From assembly GCA_963726975.1 (NCBI GenBank), contig CAVSEK010000013.1, positions 992,001-1,056,000 of the forward strand: a stretch of DNA of 64,000 nt, written 5' to 3'. Numbering within the stretch: position 1 is the first letter of the stretch; each line of letters starts with the position of its first letter. Origin of the DNA: CAVSEK01 sp963726975. Its GTDB lineage: Bacteria > Actinomycetota > Actinomycetes > Mycobacteriales > SCTD01. This document shows, in pieces, positions 1-8,020 of the stretch. A model generated the notes under the pieces. It did no database searches and was not told the DNA's origin. It was given only the letters and a program-made list of their open reading frames with translations. Both the position numbers and the translations under genes were made by a program.

Positions 1-683
1 GACGCCGTGCGCGCCAGCGCGAGCAGCGCCTCGACGTCGCACTCCTGCTCGACGAGCACCGCGAGCCGCTCGACGACGGCCACGGCCTCGGGGCGCCGCT
101 CCGCCGCCGGCACCAGCCCCAGGTGGCGGGAGGGCACCTCGACACCCGCGTCGCGGCGCAGCACGCCGAGCACGGGGACGCCCTCGAGCGCCTCGCGCAG
201 CAGCGCCTCGTGCCGGTCGCTGCCGACCCGGTTGAGGACGACGCCGCCGATGCGCACGCGCAGGTCGTACGTCGCGAAGCCGTGCACGAGCGCGGCGACG
301 CTGCGGCTGCTCGCCGACGCGTCGACGACGAGCACCACCGGGGCGTCGAGCAGGCGGGCGACGTGCGCGGTGGAGCCCTCGTCGCTGGCGCCGCGCCCGT
401 CGTAGAGGCCCATGACGCCCTCGACGACCGCCACGTCGGCGTCCCGGGCACCGTGCAGGAACAGCGGGGCGACGCGCTCCTCGCCGACCAGCACGGGATC
501 CAGGTTGCGTCCCGGGCGGCCGGTGGCGAGCGCGTGGTAGCCCGGGTCGATGTAGTCGGGACCCACCTTGTGCGGGCTCACGGCCAGGCCGCGCGCGCGC
601 AGGGCCGCCATGAGGCCGGTCGCGACGGTGGTCTTGCCGGCCCCGGACGAGGGCGCGGCCACGACGAGGCGGGGGACGCTCAC
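1..683 (-). CDS. cobB: Hydrogenobyrinic/cobyrinic acid a,c-diamide synthase, N-terminal part (runs off the window)
   Basis: Glutamine-dependent amidase that converts (hydrogeno)byrinic acid to its a,c-diamide in cobalamin synthesis. The GTG start at 683 overlaps the cobO stop as GTGA. The first residues read as a P-loop of the dethiobiotin-synthetase type (SSGAGKTTVATGLM), followed by a KVGPDYIDPGYH segment, both typical of CobB/CobQ-like ATP-binding domains. Only about 227 residues are present, so the C-terminal glutamine amidotransferase domain lies outside the window. It is the last visible gene of the chelatase-cobO-cobB operon downstream of the cobalamin riboswitch. The assignment is firm for the family; choosing CobB over CbiA is nomenclature and depends on the aerobic or anaerobic pathway. 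The nearby cobN favours the aerobic one. Confidence 0.88.
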   Translation of the reverse strand, partial: MSVPRLVVAAPSSGAGKTTVATGLMAALRARGLAVSPHKVGPDYIDPGYHALATGRPGRNLDPVLVGEERVAPLFLHGARDADVAVVEGVMGLYDGRGASDEGSTAHVARLLDAPVVLVVDASASSRSVAALVHGFATYDLRVRIGGVVLNRVGSDRHEALLREALEGVPVLGVLRRDAGVEVPSRHLGLVPAAERRPEAVAVVERLAVLVEQECDVEALLALARTA

Positions 684-1282
684 CACTCGATCCCCCGCTG
701 GCCCTTCTGACCGGCGTCCATGGGGTGCTTGACCTTGGTCATCTCGACGACCAGGTCGGCGGCCTCGACGAGCCTCGGGTCGGCACCGCGGCCGGTGATG
801 ACGACGTGCTGGCCCTCCGGACGGTCGCGCAGCGTGTCGACGACCTCCTCGACGTCGACCCAGCCCCAGGTCATCGGGTAGGTGAACTCGTCGAGGACGT
901 AGAAGCGGTAGGTCGAGGCGCGCAGGTCGCGCTGCACCTGCCGCCAGCCCTCGAGGGCGTTGGCGGCGTGGTCGTCGTCGGAGCCCGGCTTGCGGGTCCA
1001 GGACCAGCCCTCGCCCATCTTGTGCCAGGTGACGGCGCCGCCCTCGCCGCTGGCGCCGAGGGTGCGCAGGGCGTGCTCCTCGCCGACCTTCCACTTGGCG
1101 CTCTTGACGAACTGGAAGACCCCGATCGGCCAGCCCTGGTTCCACGCCCGCAGCGCGAGCCCGAAGGCCGCGGTGCTCTTGCCCTTCATGTCGCCGGTGT
1201 GCACGACCGTGAGCGCACGGTTGCGGCGCTGGCGGGTCGTCAGGCCGTCGTCCGGGACGCTGTCCGGCTGCCCCTGCGGCAC
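680..1282 (-). CDS. cobO: Cob(I)yrinic acid a,c-diamide adenosyltransferase
   Basis: Transfers the 5'-deoxyadenosyl group from ATP to cobalt(I) corrinoid, in the cytoplasm. The protein is 200 aa, the usual size of CobA/CobO/BtuR proteins. A P-loop is seen near residue 30 (TGDMKGKSTAAFGLALRA), then FVKSAKW, a GEGWSW motif, and an acidic FYVLDEFTYP segment (Walker B) near residue 130, with a VVITGRGADPRLVEAADLV stretch near the C-terminus, all characteristic of the family. The GTG start at 1282 lies 3 bases after the stop of the upstream chelatase gene, and the stop overlaps the cobB start, so the three genes form one transcript controlled by the B12 riboswitch. Confidence 0.95.
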   Translation of the reverse strand: MPQGQPDSVPDDGLTTRQRRNRALTVVHTGDMKGKSTAAFGLALRAWNQGWPIGVFQFVKSAKWKVGEEHALRTLGASGEGGAVTWHKMGEGWSWTRKPGSDDDHAANALEGWRQVQRDLRASTYRFYVLDEFTYPMTWGWVDVEEVVDTLRDRPEGQHVVITGRGADPRLVEAADLVVEMTKVKHPMDAGQKGQRGIEW

Positions 1283-1285
1283 GTC

Positions 1286-3280
1286 TCAGGCCGCCTTCGC
1301 CACGGCCGTCAGCGTCTCCGCCGACAGCTCGTCGACCCGCAGCGCGACGCCGCCGAGCCGCTCGCCGAGCCGCGCGGCCAGACCGAGGCGCACGGGTCCG
1401 CTCTCGCAGTCGACGACCACGCACGCGGCGCCGGTGCGGGCCAGCGCGGCCGCGGCGAGCTCGGGGTCGGGGCCGCTGGTGTGCCGGCCGTCGGTGACGA
1501 CCACGACGAGCGCCCGGCGCGCCGGGTCGCGGACGGCCTCGACGCGCAGCAGCTCGGCCGCCCGGAGCAGGCCCGCCGACAGCGGGGTGCGGCCACCGGT
1601 CGGCAGGGCGGCCAGCCGCGCGACGGCGGCCTCGACGCTGCCGGTGGGGGGCAGCGCGAGCTCGGCACCCGCTCCCCGGAAGGTCACCAGGGCGACCTTG
1701 TCGCGGCGCTGGTAGGCGTCGGTGAGCAGGCTGAGGACGGCCCCCTTCACGGCGCCCATGCGGGACCGGGCGGCCATCGAGCCGGAGGCGTCGACGACGA
1801 AGAGCACCAGGTTGCCCTCGCGACCCTCCCGGACCGCCTCGCGCAGGTCGGTCCCCCGCAGGACGAGGCCGGCACCGCTGCGCCCCCGCCCGACCTGGGC
1901 CGGGGCGGCGGCACGCAGCGTCGCGGCCACGTGGACCGAGGCGGCCCGGCCCCGCGGCGCGCGGGCGCCGGTGGTGCGCCCGCTCGTCCCCGTGGTGCGC
2001 GACCGCCGGCCCGCGGCACCCTGCCGCCGGTTGACCCCCGGCACGCGCAGGGCGACCGGGGCGAAGGGCTCCTGCGCCGCGGCCGGCTCCTGCTCGCGCG
2101 AGGGCGAGCCGTCGGCCCGGGCCGACGGCTCGTCCTGGTCGACGGCGCCGGCCGGCTCGGGCTCGCGGCCCCTCGGCGCGGTGCCGTCGTCCGGTCCGTC
2201 GTCCGGTCCGGCCTGCGCGCCGCCGGGCTCCGGGGCACGGCCGCCGGAGGGCGGCGGCGGCTCGGGGTCGTCGTCGGGCACCCCGTCGAGCGCGTCGTCG
2301 AGGCGCTGCTCGTCGAGCCCGGGCGCCTCGAACGGCGTGCGGCGGCGGCGGTGCGGCAGGGCCAGGCGGGCCGCGGTCCGCACGTCGTCGGTGGTCACCT
2401 CGTCGCGACCTGCCCAGGCGGCCAGCGCGACCGCGGCCTTGGCGGTGACCAGGTCGGCGCGCAGCCCGTCGACGTCGAAGGCGGCGCACACCGTGGTGAC
2501 CTCGCGCAGCGCCCGGTCGCCGAGCACGACCCGGGGCAGGCGCTCGCGGGCCTCGGCGATCCGGGCGGCCAGCGAGGCGTCGTCGTCGGCGTACGACGCG
2601 GCGAAGCCGTCGGGGTCCGCCTCGTAGGACAGGCGCCGGCGCACGACCTCCGCGCGCTCGACCGGCTCGCGGGTCGCCGCGACCTCGACGGTGAGGCCGA
2701 AGCGGTCGAGCAGCTGCGGGCGCAGCTCCCCCTCCTCGGGGTTCATCGTCCCGACGAGCAGGAAGCGGGCGGCGTGCTGCACCGAGACGCCCTCGCGCTC
2801 GACGTACGACCGGCCCAGCGCCGCGGCGTCGAGCAGCAGGTCGACGAGGTGGTCGTGCAGCAGGTTGACCTCGTCGACGTAGAGCACCCCGCGGTGGGCG
2901 CCCGCCAGCAGTCCGGGCTCGTACGCCGACTGCCCGGTCGTCAGGGCGCGCTCGAGGTCGAGCGACCCGGTGAGCCGGTCCTCGGAGGCGCCGACGGGCA
3001 GCTCGACGAGCCGGGCCGGCCGGGCGGTCGGCGCACCGTGCCGCACGAGGTCGGGACAGGCCGGGTCGGGCGCGGCCGGGTCGCAGGAGAACCGGCAGCC
3101 CTCGAGCACCGGCACGGGCGGCAGGAGCGAGGCGAGGGCGCGCACGACGGTCGACTTGGCGGTGCCCTTCTCGCCGCGGACGAGCACCCCGCCGACCGCG
3201 GGCGAGACCGCGTTGACGACGAGCGCGAGGCGCAGGTCGTCGAGGCCGACGACGGCCGAGAACGGGTACGGCGCGCTCAC
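1286..3280 (-). CDS. Fused AAA+/VWA magnesium- or cobalt-chelatase-type subunit (ChlI-ChlD-like)
   Basis: Motor and adaptor protein of a metal chelatase, expected to work with CobN to insert cobalt into hydrogenobyrinic acid diamide. The N-terminal AAA+ domain has a Walker A motif GEKGTAKST near residue 35 and GVLYVDEVNLL as Walker B. An acidic, Pro/Arg-rich linker follows, then a C-terminal VWA domain with a MIDAS motif (VVDASGSMAARS). Length is 664 aa with the GTG at 3280 (VSAPYPFSAVVG), the usual ChlI N-terminus; a longer reading to 3412 would run through the riboswitch and is not credible. First gene of the operon. It could instead serve Mg chelation, but no chlorophyll genes are present and a B12 riboswitch precedes it. 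Confidence 0.9.
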   Translation of the reverse strand: MSAPYPFSAVVGLDDLRLALVVNAVSPAVGGVLVRGEKGTAKSTVVRALASLLPPVPVLEGCRFSCDPAAPDPACPDLVRHGAPTARPARLVELPVGASEDRLTGSLDLERALTTGQSAYEPGLLAGAHRGVLYVDEVNLLHDHLVDLLLDAAALGRSYVEREGVSVQHAARFLLVGTMNPEEGELRPQLLDRFGLTVEVAATREPVERAEVVRRRLSYEADPDGFAASYADDDASLAARIAEARERLPRVVLGDRALREVTTVCAAFDVDGLRADLVTAKAAVALAAWAGRDEVTTDDVRTAARLALPHRRRRTPFEAPGLDEQRLDDALDGVPDDDPEPPPPSGGRAPEPGGAQAGPDDGPDDGTAPRGREPEPAGAVDQDEPSARADGSPSREQEPAAAQEPFAPVALRVPGVNRRQGAAGRRSRTTGTSGRTTGARAPRGRAASVHVAATLRAAAPAQVGRGRSGAGLVLRGTDLREAVREGREGNLVLFVVDASGSMAARSRMGAVKGAVLSLLTDAYQRRDKVALVTFRGAGAELALPPTGSVEAAVARLAALPTGGRTPLSAGLLRAAELLRVEAVRDPARRALVVVVTDGRHTSGPDPELAAAALARTGAACVVVDCESGPVRLGLAARLGERLGGVALRVDELSAETLTAVAKAA

Positions 3281-3299
3281 GGCGCACCGGCGGGCAGGC

Positions 3300-3450
3300 T
3301 CATGCGTGCCTTCCTCGGGGTCCGCGCCCCGGGCTGGACGGAGCGACGGTCCGAGTCTCCGGCTCCCCGGCCGGGACCGGGTCACGATGGCGGGACCGCG
3401 CCGGAGTCGCACCGGCTTCCTCGGAGGTCGTCGCTGAACGACACGACCCT
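3300..3450 (-). promoter_or_regulatory. Cobalamin riboswitch upstream of the chelatase-cobO-cobB operon
   Basis: Read on the minus strand, positions 3419-3388 contain the conserved B12-riboswitch core: GAAGCCGGTGCGACTCCGG followed by GCGGTCCCGCCA. The downstream arm GCCGGAGACTCGGACC lies at about 3365-3350. Together these match the consensus (GGTG..A.TCC.G..GCGGTCCCGCCA.TGT) well. The element sits in the 180-bp gap between the ANTAR gene stop and the GTG at 3280 and ends roughly 20-50 bases before that start, consistent with B12-dependent repression of translation or transcription. The outer boundaries are approximate. Confidence 0.93.
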
Positions 3451-3463
3451 AGTCGCCCACCGG

Positions 3464-4168
3464 TCAGGTGCCCCTCCGGACGGAGGCGAGCACCTCCTCG
3501 GCGACGGTGCGGAGCTTGACGTTGCGGTGCTGCGACATGCCCCGGAGCAGGTCGAAGGCCGTGTCGGAGCCGACGCCCCGCTGCGCCATCAGCACCCCCT
3601 TGGCCTGCTCGATGACCGGGCGTCCCGCGAGGGCCTCGCGCAGCTGCCGGCCGAGCTCCCGGTGGCCGAAGAACGCCGTCGCGACCTGGACGGCGAGACC
3701 GGCGTGCGCCCCGACCACCTCGGCCATGCTCACCGCCTCGGCGGAGAAGGCGCCGGGCGTGCGGGAGTAGAGGTTCAGCGCCCCGACGACCTTGCCCTCC
3801 GCCGACATCGGCAGCGACACCGAGCTGCGGGCCCCCGCCGCAGCCGCGCGGGGGCCGTAGAAGGGCCAGCGGCCGTCCTCGGCCAGGTCCCGGATGCGGA
3901 ACACCGTGCCGGTGCGCCAGCAGTCGAGGCAGGGTCCCTCGTGCTCCTCGTACTGCGCCTCGTCGAGCGAGCGGGCCCACCCGTCGCTGGCCGCCACCGT
4001 CGCGGCGCGGCCCTGCTCGAAGGTCGTCACGGAGGCGCCCTCCGTGCCGGGCACGGCGCGCACGCAGATGCGGGTGACCTCCTCCAGCGTGGCCGGCAGG
4101 TCCTCCTGGGCCAGCACCACCCCCGACAGGGCGGCCAGGGCCGACATCGACTCCTCGGGCAGCGTCAC
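3464..4168 (-). CDS. GAF-ANTAR domain RNA-binding antitermination regulator
   Basis: Predicted sensory regulator: a GAF domain (about residues 15-155) followed by an ANTAR domain (about 165-228) that binds paired hairpins in RNA and prevents termination. ANTAR features seen are the invariant AKGVLMAQRGV helix and the AFDLLRGMSQHRNVKLRTVAEEV segment. The GAF domain contains GPCLDCWRTG and VGALNLYSRTPGAF. The protein has 234 aa and no membrane segments. It ends just before the riboswitch, but nothing in the sequence ties it to cobalamin control; such genes are numerous and mostly orphan in actinomycetes. ATG start at 4168. Confidence 0.9.
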   Translation of the reverse strand: MTLPEESMSALAALSGVVLAQEDLPATLEEVTRICVRAVPGTEGASVTTFEQGRAATVAASDGWARSLDEAQYEEHEGPCLDCWRTGTVFRIRDLAEDGRWPFYGPRAAAAGARSSVSLPMSAEGKVVGALNLYSRTPGAFSAEAVSMAEVVGAHAGLAVQVATAFFGHRELGRQLREALAGRPVIEQAKGVLMAQRGVGSDTAFDLLRGMSQHRNVKLRTVAEEVLASVRRGT

Positions 4169-4196
4169 GAGGGCCCGCTACCCGTCCGCGGCGCCC

Positions 4197-5039
4197 TCAC
4201 GCGAACACGACCGTCCGCTGCCCGTTGCGCAGCACCCGGTGGTCCAGGTGCCAGCCGACCGCCCGGGCGAGGGCGAGGCACTCGAGGTCGCGCCCGACGG
4301 CGGCGAGGCGGTCGGGCGAGTCCGCGTGGCCCACCCGCGACACCTCCTGCTCGATGATCGGCCCCTCGTCGAGCTCGGCCGTGACGTAGTGCGCCGTCGC
4401 CCCGATGAGCTTCACGCCGCGCTCGTGCGCCTGGTGGTAGGGCCGGGCGCCCTTGAAGCTCGGCAGGAAGGAGTGGTGGATGTTGATGGTCGCGGGCAGC
4501 CGGGAGACGAGGCCGTCCGAGAGCACCTGCATGTAGCGGGCGAGCACGACCAGCTCCGTGCCCGTGCCGGCCACCACCTCGAGCAGCCGCTCCTCGGCCG
4601 CCGCCTTGCCGCCCGCGGGCACCGGGACGTGCTCGAACGGCACGCCGTGCGCCTCGACGAGCGACCGGTGGTCGGGATGGTTGGACACCACGCCGACCAG
4701 GTCGGCCCGCAGCGCCCCGGTGCTGTGGCGGTAGAGCAGGTCGTTGAGGCAGTGGCCCTGCTGCGACACGAGGACCAGCACCCGCGACGGCACGGCCAGG
4801 TCGTGCAGCTCCCCGTCCATCGCGAACCGCTCGGCGACCGGCGCGAAGGCCGCCCGCAGCTGCTCCGCGCCGACCGGCCCCCGGACGTGGACGCGCAGGA
4901 AGAAGCGCCCCGTCGCCGGGTCGCCGTACTGCTGGCTGTCGACGATGTTGGCGTCGTGCTCGGCGAGCAGCTGCGCGACGGCCAGCACGATCCCGGTGCG
5001 GTCCGGGCAGGACAGCACGAGGACGAGGTCCGACGTCAC
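4197..5039 (-). CDS. purU: Formyltetrahydrofolate deformylase
   Basis: Hydrolyses 10-formyl-THF to THF and formate, balancing the one-carbon pool and feeding formate to PurT-type purine synthesis. An N-terminal ACT domain (about residues 1-80, SCPDRTGIVLAVAQLL) precedes a formyltransferase-type catalytic domain with LARYMQVLS, INIHHSFLPSF and GATAHYVTAELDEGPII, which carry the conserved Asn, His and Asp catalytic residues. Length 280 aa is standard. The GTG start at 5039 overlaps the stop of the upstream XdhC-like gene as GTGA. Reading further upstream gives Arg-rich sequence without similarity, so the longer frame is rejected. Confidence 0.96.
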   Translation of the reverse strand: MTSDLVLVLSCPDRTGIVLAVAQLLAEHDANIVDSQQYGDPATGRFFLRVHVRGPVGAEQLRAAFAPVAERFAMDGELHDLAVPSRVLVLVSQQGHCLNDLLYRHSTGALRADLVGVVSNHPDHRSLVEAHGVPFEHVPVPAGGKAAAEERLLEVVAGTGTELVVLARYMQVLSDGLVSRLPATINIHHSFLPSFKGARPYHQAHERGVKLIGATAHYVTAELDEGPIIEQEVSRVGHADSPDRLAAVGRDLECLALARAVGWHLDHRVLRNGQRTVVFA

Positions 5040-5563
5040 GGGCGGTCGTACGGTCCGCCGGGGCGCCCGTTGCGGTCGGCGAGCAGGCCAGCGGCGGTGC
5101 TCAGCGCGATCTCGGCGGGAGAGCGCGACCCGATGTCCAGACCGATCGGCCGGTGGACCCGGGCGACGAGCTCGGGCGCCACACCCCGCGCCTGCAGCGC
5201 GGCGACGTGCGGAGCGGTGTGCCGCGGGCTGCCCATGACGCCGACCCAGCGGACCGGTCCGGCGAGGACCTCGGCGAGCACGTCGCCGAGCTCGGGGCGG
5301 TCGTGGTCGCACACGACGACGTCGCAGCCGTCGTCGAGAGCGGCCTCACCGACGGACCGCAGCGGCCCGGACACCGGGTCGAGGCGGCTGACCGGCCAGC
5401 CGAGCCGCTCCCCCAGCGCCGCGAGCTCGTCGGCGACCGGGGAGGCGAAGACGACGACGAGGCGACGCGGGTCGGGCGGCAGGACGACGTCGCCGTGCGC
5501 CGCCGCGCACGCGTCGTCGTGCACGTGTCCGGGCGAGCCGTGCGCGGGCAGGTCGGCGCTCAT
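5036..5563 (-). CDS. XdhC/CoxI-family protein
   Basis: XdhC/CoxI proteins help insert or sulfurate the molybdenum cofactor of xanthine dehydrogenase/CO dehydrogenase-type enzymes. This 175-aa protein corresponds mostly to the XdhC Rossmann-type domain: VVFASPVADELAALGERLGW, VVVCDHDRPELGDVL, VRWVGVMGSPRH and RVHRPIGLDIGSRSPAEIALS are recognisable. No molybdoenzyme gene lies in the window, so its client is unknown. It overlaps purU by 4 bp and follows the desaturase by 31 bp, so it may be co-transcribed with either. Start ATG 5563. Confidence 0.85.
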   Translation of the reverse strand: MSADLPAHGSPGHVHDDACAAAHGDVVLPPDPRRLVVVFASPVADELAALGERLGWPVSRLDPVSGPLRSVGEAALDDGCDVVVCDHDRPELGDVLAEVLAGPVRWVGVMGSPRHTAPHVAALQARGVAPELVARVHRPIGLDIGSRSPAEIALSTAAGLLADRNGRPGGPYDRP

Positions 5564-5594
5564 GGCACCATCCTGCCCGCACCCGCGGGAGCCG

Positions 5595-6785
5595 TCAGGC
5601 GGCCAGCCGCTGCGGCTCCGCGACGACCTCGGGAGCCGGGGCCACGACGGCGGCGACCGGGCGCGGCAGGGCCCGGGCGGCGCGCCGGCGCAGCGAGCCG
5701 CCGAAGCCGTTCGGGAGCGACAGCCGCACGACCTTCTTCCAGGCCGAGCCGAGCTGCCGCGGCAGCGAGCCCTCGACGTAGGACAGGCCGTACCGCTCGA
5801 ACAGCGCGCGCACCTGCGGCGCGATCTCGACGTAGCGGTTGCTGGGCAGGTCGGGGTAGAGGTGGTGCTCGATCTGGAAGGACAGGTTGCCGGTCATCAT
5901 GTGCGTCGCCGCGCCACCGGTGATGTTCGCGGCGCCGAGCATCTGCCGCAGGTACCACTGCCCCCGCGTCTCGCCGTCGATGGAGGTCTTGGTGAAGGTC
6001 TCGACGCCCTCCGGGAAGTGGCCGCACATGATCACCGAGTGCGTCCACAGGTTGCGCACGAGGTTGGCGACCACGTTGGCCCCCAGCGTCGGCAGGAACG
6101 ACGGGCCCGACAGCAGCGGGTGCACGAGGTAGTCGCGCGCCGCCTGCTTGCGCACCTTCGCGAACACCGCGGAGCGCTGCGCGCGGAACAGCTCGGGGTC
6201 CTTGCGGCCCTTGAGGTACTTGCCGATCTCGAGGTCGTACGCGGCGATGCCGTACTCGAACAGGCACGCGTTGAGCAGGTTCCACAGCGGCTGCGCCAGG
6301 TAGAACGGCGTCCAGCGCTGGTCCTCGTCGACCCGCATGATCCCGTAGCCGAGGTCGTTGTCGCGCCCCAGCACGTTGGTCCAGGTGTGGTGCAGCTCGT
6401 TGTGGGAGTGCTTCCACATGTCCGACGGCGAGGCGTTGTCCCACTCCCACTGCGTCGAGTGGATCTTCGGGTCGCGCATCCAGTCCCACTGCCCGTGCAT
6501 GACGTTGTGGCCGATCTCCATGTTCTCGAGGATCTTGGAGATCGAGAGGCCGACGGTGCCCACGACCCAGGCCGGCGGGAACAGCGAGGCGAGCAGCACC
6601 GCGCGGCTGCCGAGCTCGAGGCGGCGCTGGACGGCGATGACCCGGCGGATGTACGCCGCGTCGCGCTCGCCGCGGCTGGCGACGACGGCCGCGCGGATCT
6701 CGTCGAGCGCGCGCCCGATCTCCTCGACGTCCTCGGCGGTCAGGTGGGCGGTGGGGTCGACGGTCTTGTTCTGCAGGGCGGTCAC
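5595..6785 (-). CDS. Membrane acyl-CoA (fatty acid) desaturase
   Basis: Diiron membrane desaturase introducing a cis double bond into acyl-CoA or acyl lipids. All three histidine boxes are visible: HNVMHGQWDW, HNELHHTW, and QIEHHLYPDLPSNRY. Two hydrophobic regions (around AVLLASLFPPAWVVGTVGLS and TPFYLAQPLWNLLNACLFEYG) fit a membrane protein. The 396-aa length is typical. It lies 55 bp downstream of a 2Fe-2S ferredoxin/flavin reductase, the usual partner of actinobacterial desaturases (the DesA3/Rv3230c pair in mycobacteria), so the two are inferred to form an electron-transfer operon. Starts with GTG (VTALQNKTVDPTAHL). Confidence 0.95.
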   Translation of the reverse strand: MTALQNKTVDPTAHLTAEDVEEIGRALDEIRAAVVASRGERDAAYIRRVIAVQRRLELGSRAVLLASLFPPAWVVGTVGLSISKILENMEIGHNVMHGQWDWMRDPKIHSTQWEWDNASPSDMWKHSHNELHHTWTNVLGRDNDLGYGIMRVDEDQRWTPFYLAQPLWNLLNACLFEYGIAAYDLEIGKYLKGRKDPELFRAQRSAVFAKVRKQAARDYLVHPLLSGPSFLPTLGANVVANLVRNLWTHSVIMCGHFPEGVETFTKTSIDGETRGQWYLRQMLGAANITGGAATHMMTGNLSFQIEHHLYPDLPSNRYVEIAPQVRALFERYGLSYVEGSLPRQLGSAWKKVVRLSLPNGFGGSLRRRAARALPRPVAAVVAPAPEVVAEPQRLAA

Positions 6786-6840
6786 GGGTGCCTCCTCGGC
6801 GGGTGCGGGATCAGGGGGCGTACGGGGGGGCGGGCCGCGC

Positions 6841-7929
6841 TCAGGCGTCGAGCTCGCAGGGGCCGGCAGCGGCCGACACGCAGGTCTGGACCAGGACGCC
6901 CTCGCCGGCGGTGGTGACGTCGCCCGAGCGCAGGTCGCGCACCGCGCCGGAGCGCAGCGGCAGGACGCAGCCGAAGCAGATGCCCATCCGGCAGCCCGAC
7001 GGCAGCAGGACGCCGGCCTCCTCGCCGGCGACCAGCAGCGGGGTGCTCCCGTCGGCCTCGACGACGGTCCCGGTGCGGGCGAAGCGGGCGGTGCCGCCCT
7101 CCCCCGGGACGGTCAGCACGGGCCGGAAGCGCTCGGTGCGCAGGCGGCCCGTGGCGCCGCTCCAGTGCGCCTCGAGCGCGTCCAGGAGCTCGCCCGGCCC
7201 GCAGGCCCACGCCTCGCGCTCGGCGAGGTCGGGTACGAGGCGCCGCAGCTCGTCGACGGTCAGCCGGCCGTCGGTGGTCGTGTGCCGCTCGACGAGGCGC
7301 ACCCGGCCGCTCGCCGCGAGCTCGCGCAGCTCGTCGCCGAACAGGACGTCCTCGGGCGTGCGGTCGCTGTGCACGACGACGACGTCGCACGTGTCGCCGA
7401 GGCGCTCGCCGGCCTCGCGCAGCATGCCCATGACGGGCGTGAGACCGCTGCCGGCGGTGACGAAGAGCACGGCGGCCGGCAGGGCGTCAGGCAGCACGAA
7501 CTCGCCGGCGGCCTGCTCCAGCTGCACGACCAGCCCGGGTCGTGCCCGGCGGACCAGGAAGGGGCTGACGGTGCCGTCCCCCTGCGCCTTGACGGTGATG
7601 CTGAGCAGCCCGTCCGGACCGGCGGGGGCGGTCGTGGAGTAGGACCGCCACTGCCGCACCCCGTCGACGTCGACGCCGACGCGGACGTACTGCCCGGCGC
7701 GGTGGCCGCGCCAGGTGCGGCCCGGCCGCAGCACGAGCGTGGCGGCGTCCCGGGTCTCGGGGCGCACCTCGACGACGCGCGCCCGCAGGTCGGTGCCGGA
7801 GCGCAGCGGGTCGAGCAGGTCGACGTAGTCGGAGGGGACCAGCGGCGTGACCGCGAGCTCGACGAGACGGCGGGCACGCGAGCGCAGGGCACCCAGCACG
7901 GGGGCGGCGGGCAGAGCGGGAGCGGCCAT
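6841..7929 (-). CDS. Ferredoxin-NADP reductase-like flavoprotein with 2Fe-2S domain (desaturase partner)
   Basis: Oxidoreductase that passes electrons from NAD(P)H through FAD and a 2Fe-2S cluster, most likely to the desaturase encoded 55 bp downstream. Domain order: FAD-binding region (about 50-150, GQYVRVGVDVDGVRQWRSYS), NAD-binding region (about 155-270, VLFVTAGSGLTPVMGMLR), C-terminal plant-type ferredoxin domain (about 290-362) with the cysteines of LPSGCRMGICFGC and VQTCVSAA. Start ATG 7929 (MAAPALPAAP) gives 362 aa. A longer in-frame extension upstream crosses a perfect hairpin and the end of cobN, so it is rejected. The ATG lies only 10 bp from that hairpin with no clear Shine-Dalgarno, which suggests a leaderless or hairpin-regulated start. 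Confidence 0.92.
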   Translation of the reverse strand: MAAPALPAAPVLGALRSRARRLVELAVTPLVPSDYVDLLDPLRSGTDLRARVVEVRPETRDAATLVLRPGRTWRGHRAGQYVRVGVDVDGVRQWRSYSTTAPAGPDGLLSITVKAQGDGTVSPFLVRRARPGLVVQLEQAAGEFVLPDALPAAVLFVTAGSGLTPVMGMLREAGERLGDTCDVVVVHSDRTPEDVLFGDELRELAASGRVRLVERHTTTDGRLTVDELRRLVPDLAEREAWACGPGELLDALEAHWSGATGRLRTERFRPVLTVPGEGGTARFARTGTVVEADGSTPLLVAGEEAGVLLPSGCRMGICFGCVLPLRSGAVRDLRSGDVTTAGEGVLVQTCVSAAAGPCELDA

Positions 7930-7939
7930 GACATGAGCA

Positions 7940-7979
7940 TGCCCGTCCCGGGAGCGAGTTTCTGCTCCCGGGACGGGCA
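7940..7979 (-). terminator. Perfect 16-bp hairpin between cobN and the reductase gene
   Basis: The arms TGCCCGTCCCGGGAGC (7940-7955) and its exact complement (7964-7979) flank an 8-nt loop. It lies 41 bp after the cobN stop and 10 bp before the reductase ATG, so it would terminate the cobN transcript. There is no U-tract, as is common in high-GC actinomycetes. Its position could equally make it an operator or a translational control hairpin for the reductase gene. Confidence 0.65.
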
Positions 7980-7994
7980 GTCCGGGCCCTGTTC

Positions 7995-8011
7995 TTGTCA
8001 GCTGGTGACAA
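7995..8011. promoter_or_regulatory. Inverted repeat TTGTCA-N5-TGACAA, candidate operator
   Basis: A perfect 6-bp inverted repeat with 5-bp spacing lies between the cobN stop and the hairpin, about 65 bp upstream of the reductase ATG. This architecture suits a dimeric regulator such as a TetR- or GntR-type protein controlling the reductase-desaturase operon. No cognate regulator is adjacent. Confidence 0.4.
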
Positions 8012-8020
8012 CCACGCCGG

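Noticed and set aside
3281..3412. N-terminal extension of the chelatase gene to an upstream start
   Set aside because: It would translate through the cobalamin riboswitch; the GTG at 3280 gives the family N-terminus.
725..4357. Very long open frame on the plus strand across the cobalamin operon
   Set aside because: It is the antisense of real genes (chelatase, cobO, ANTAR) in GC-rich DNA; the composition is Arg/Gly/Ala-rich with no motifs.
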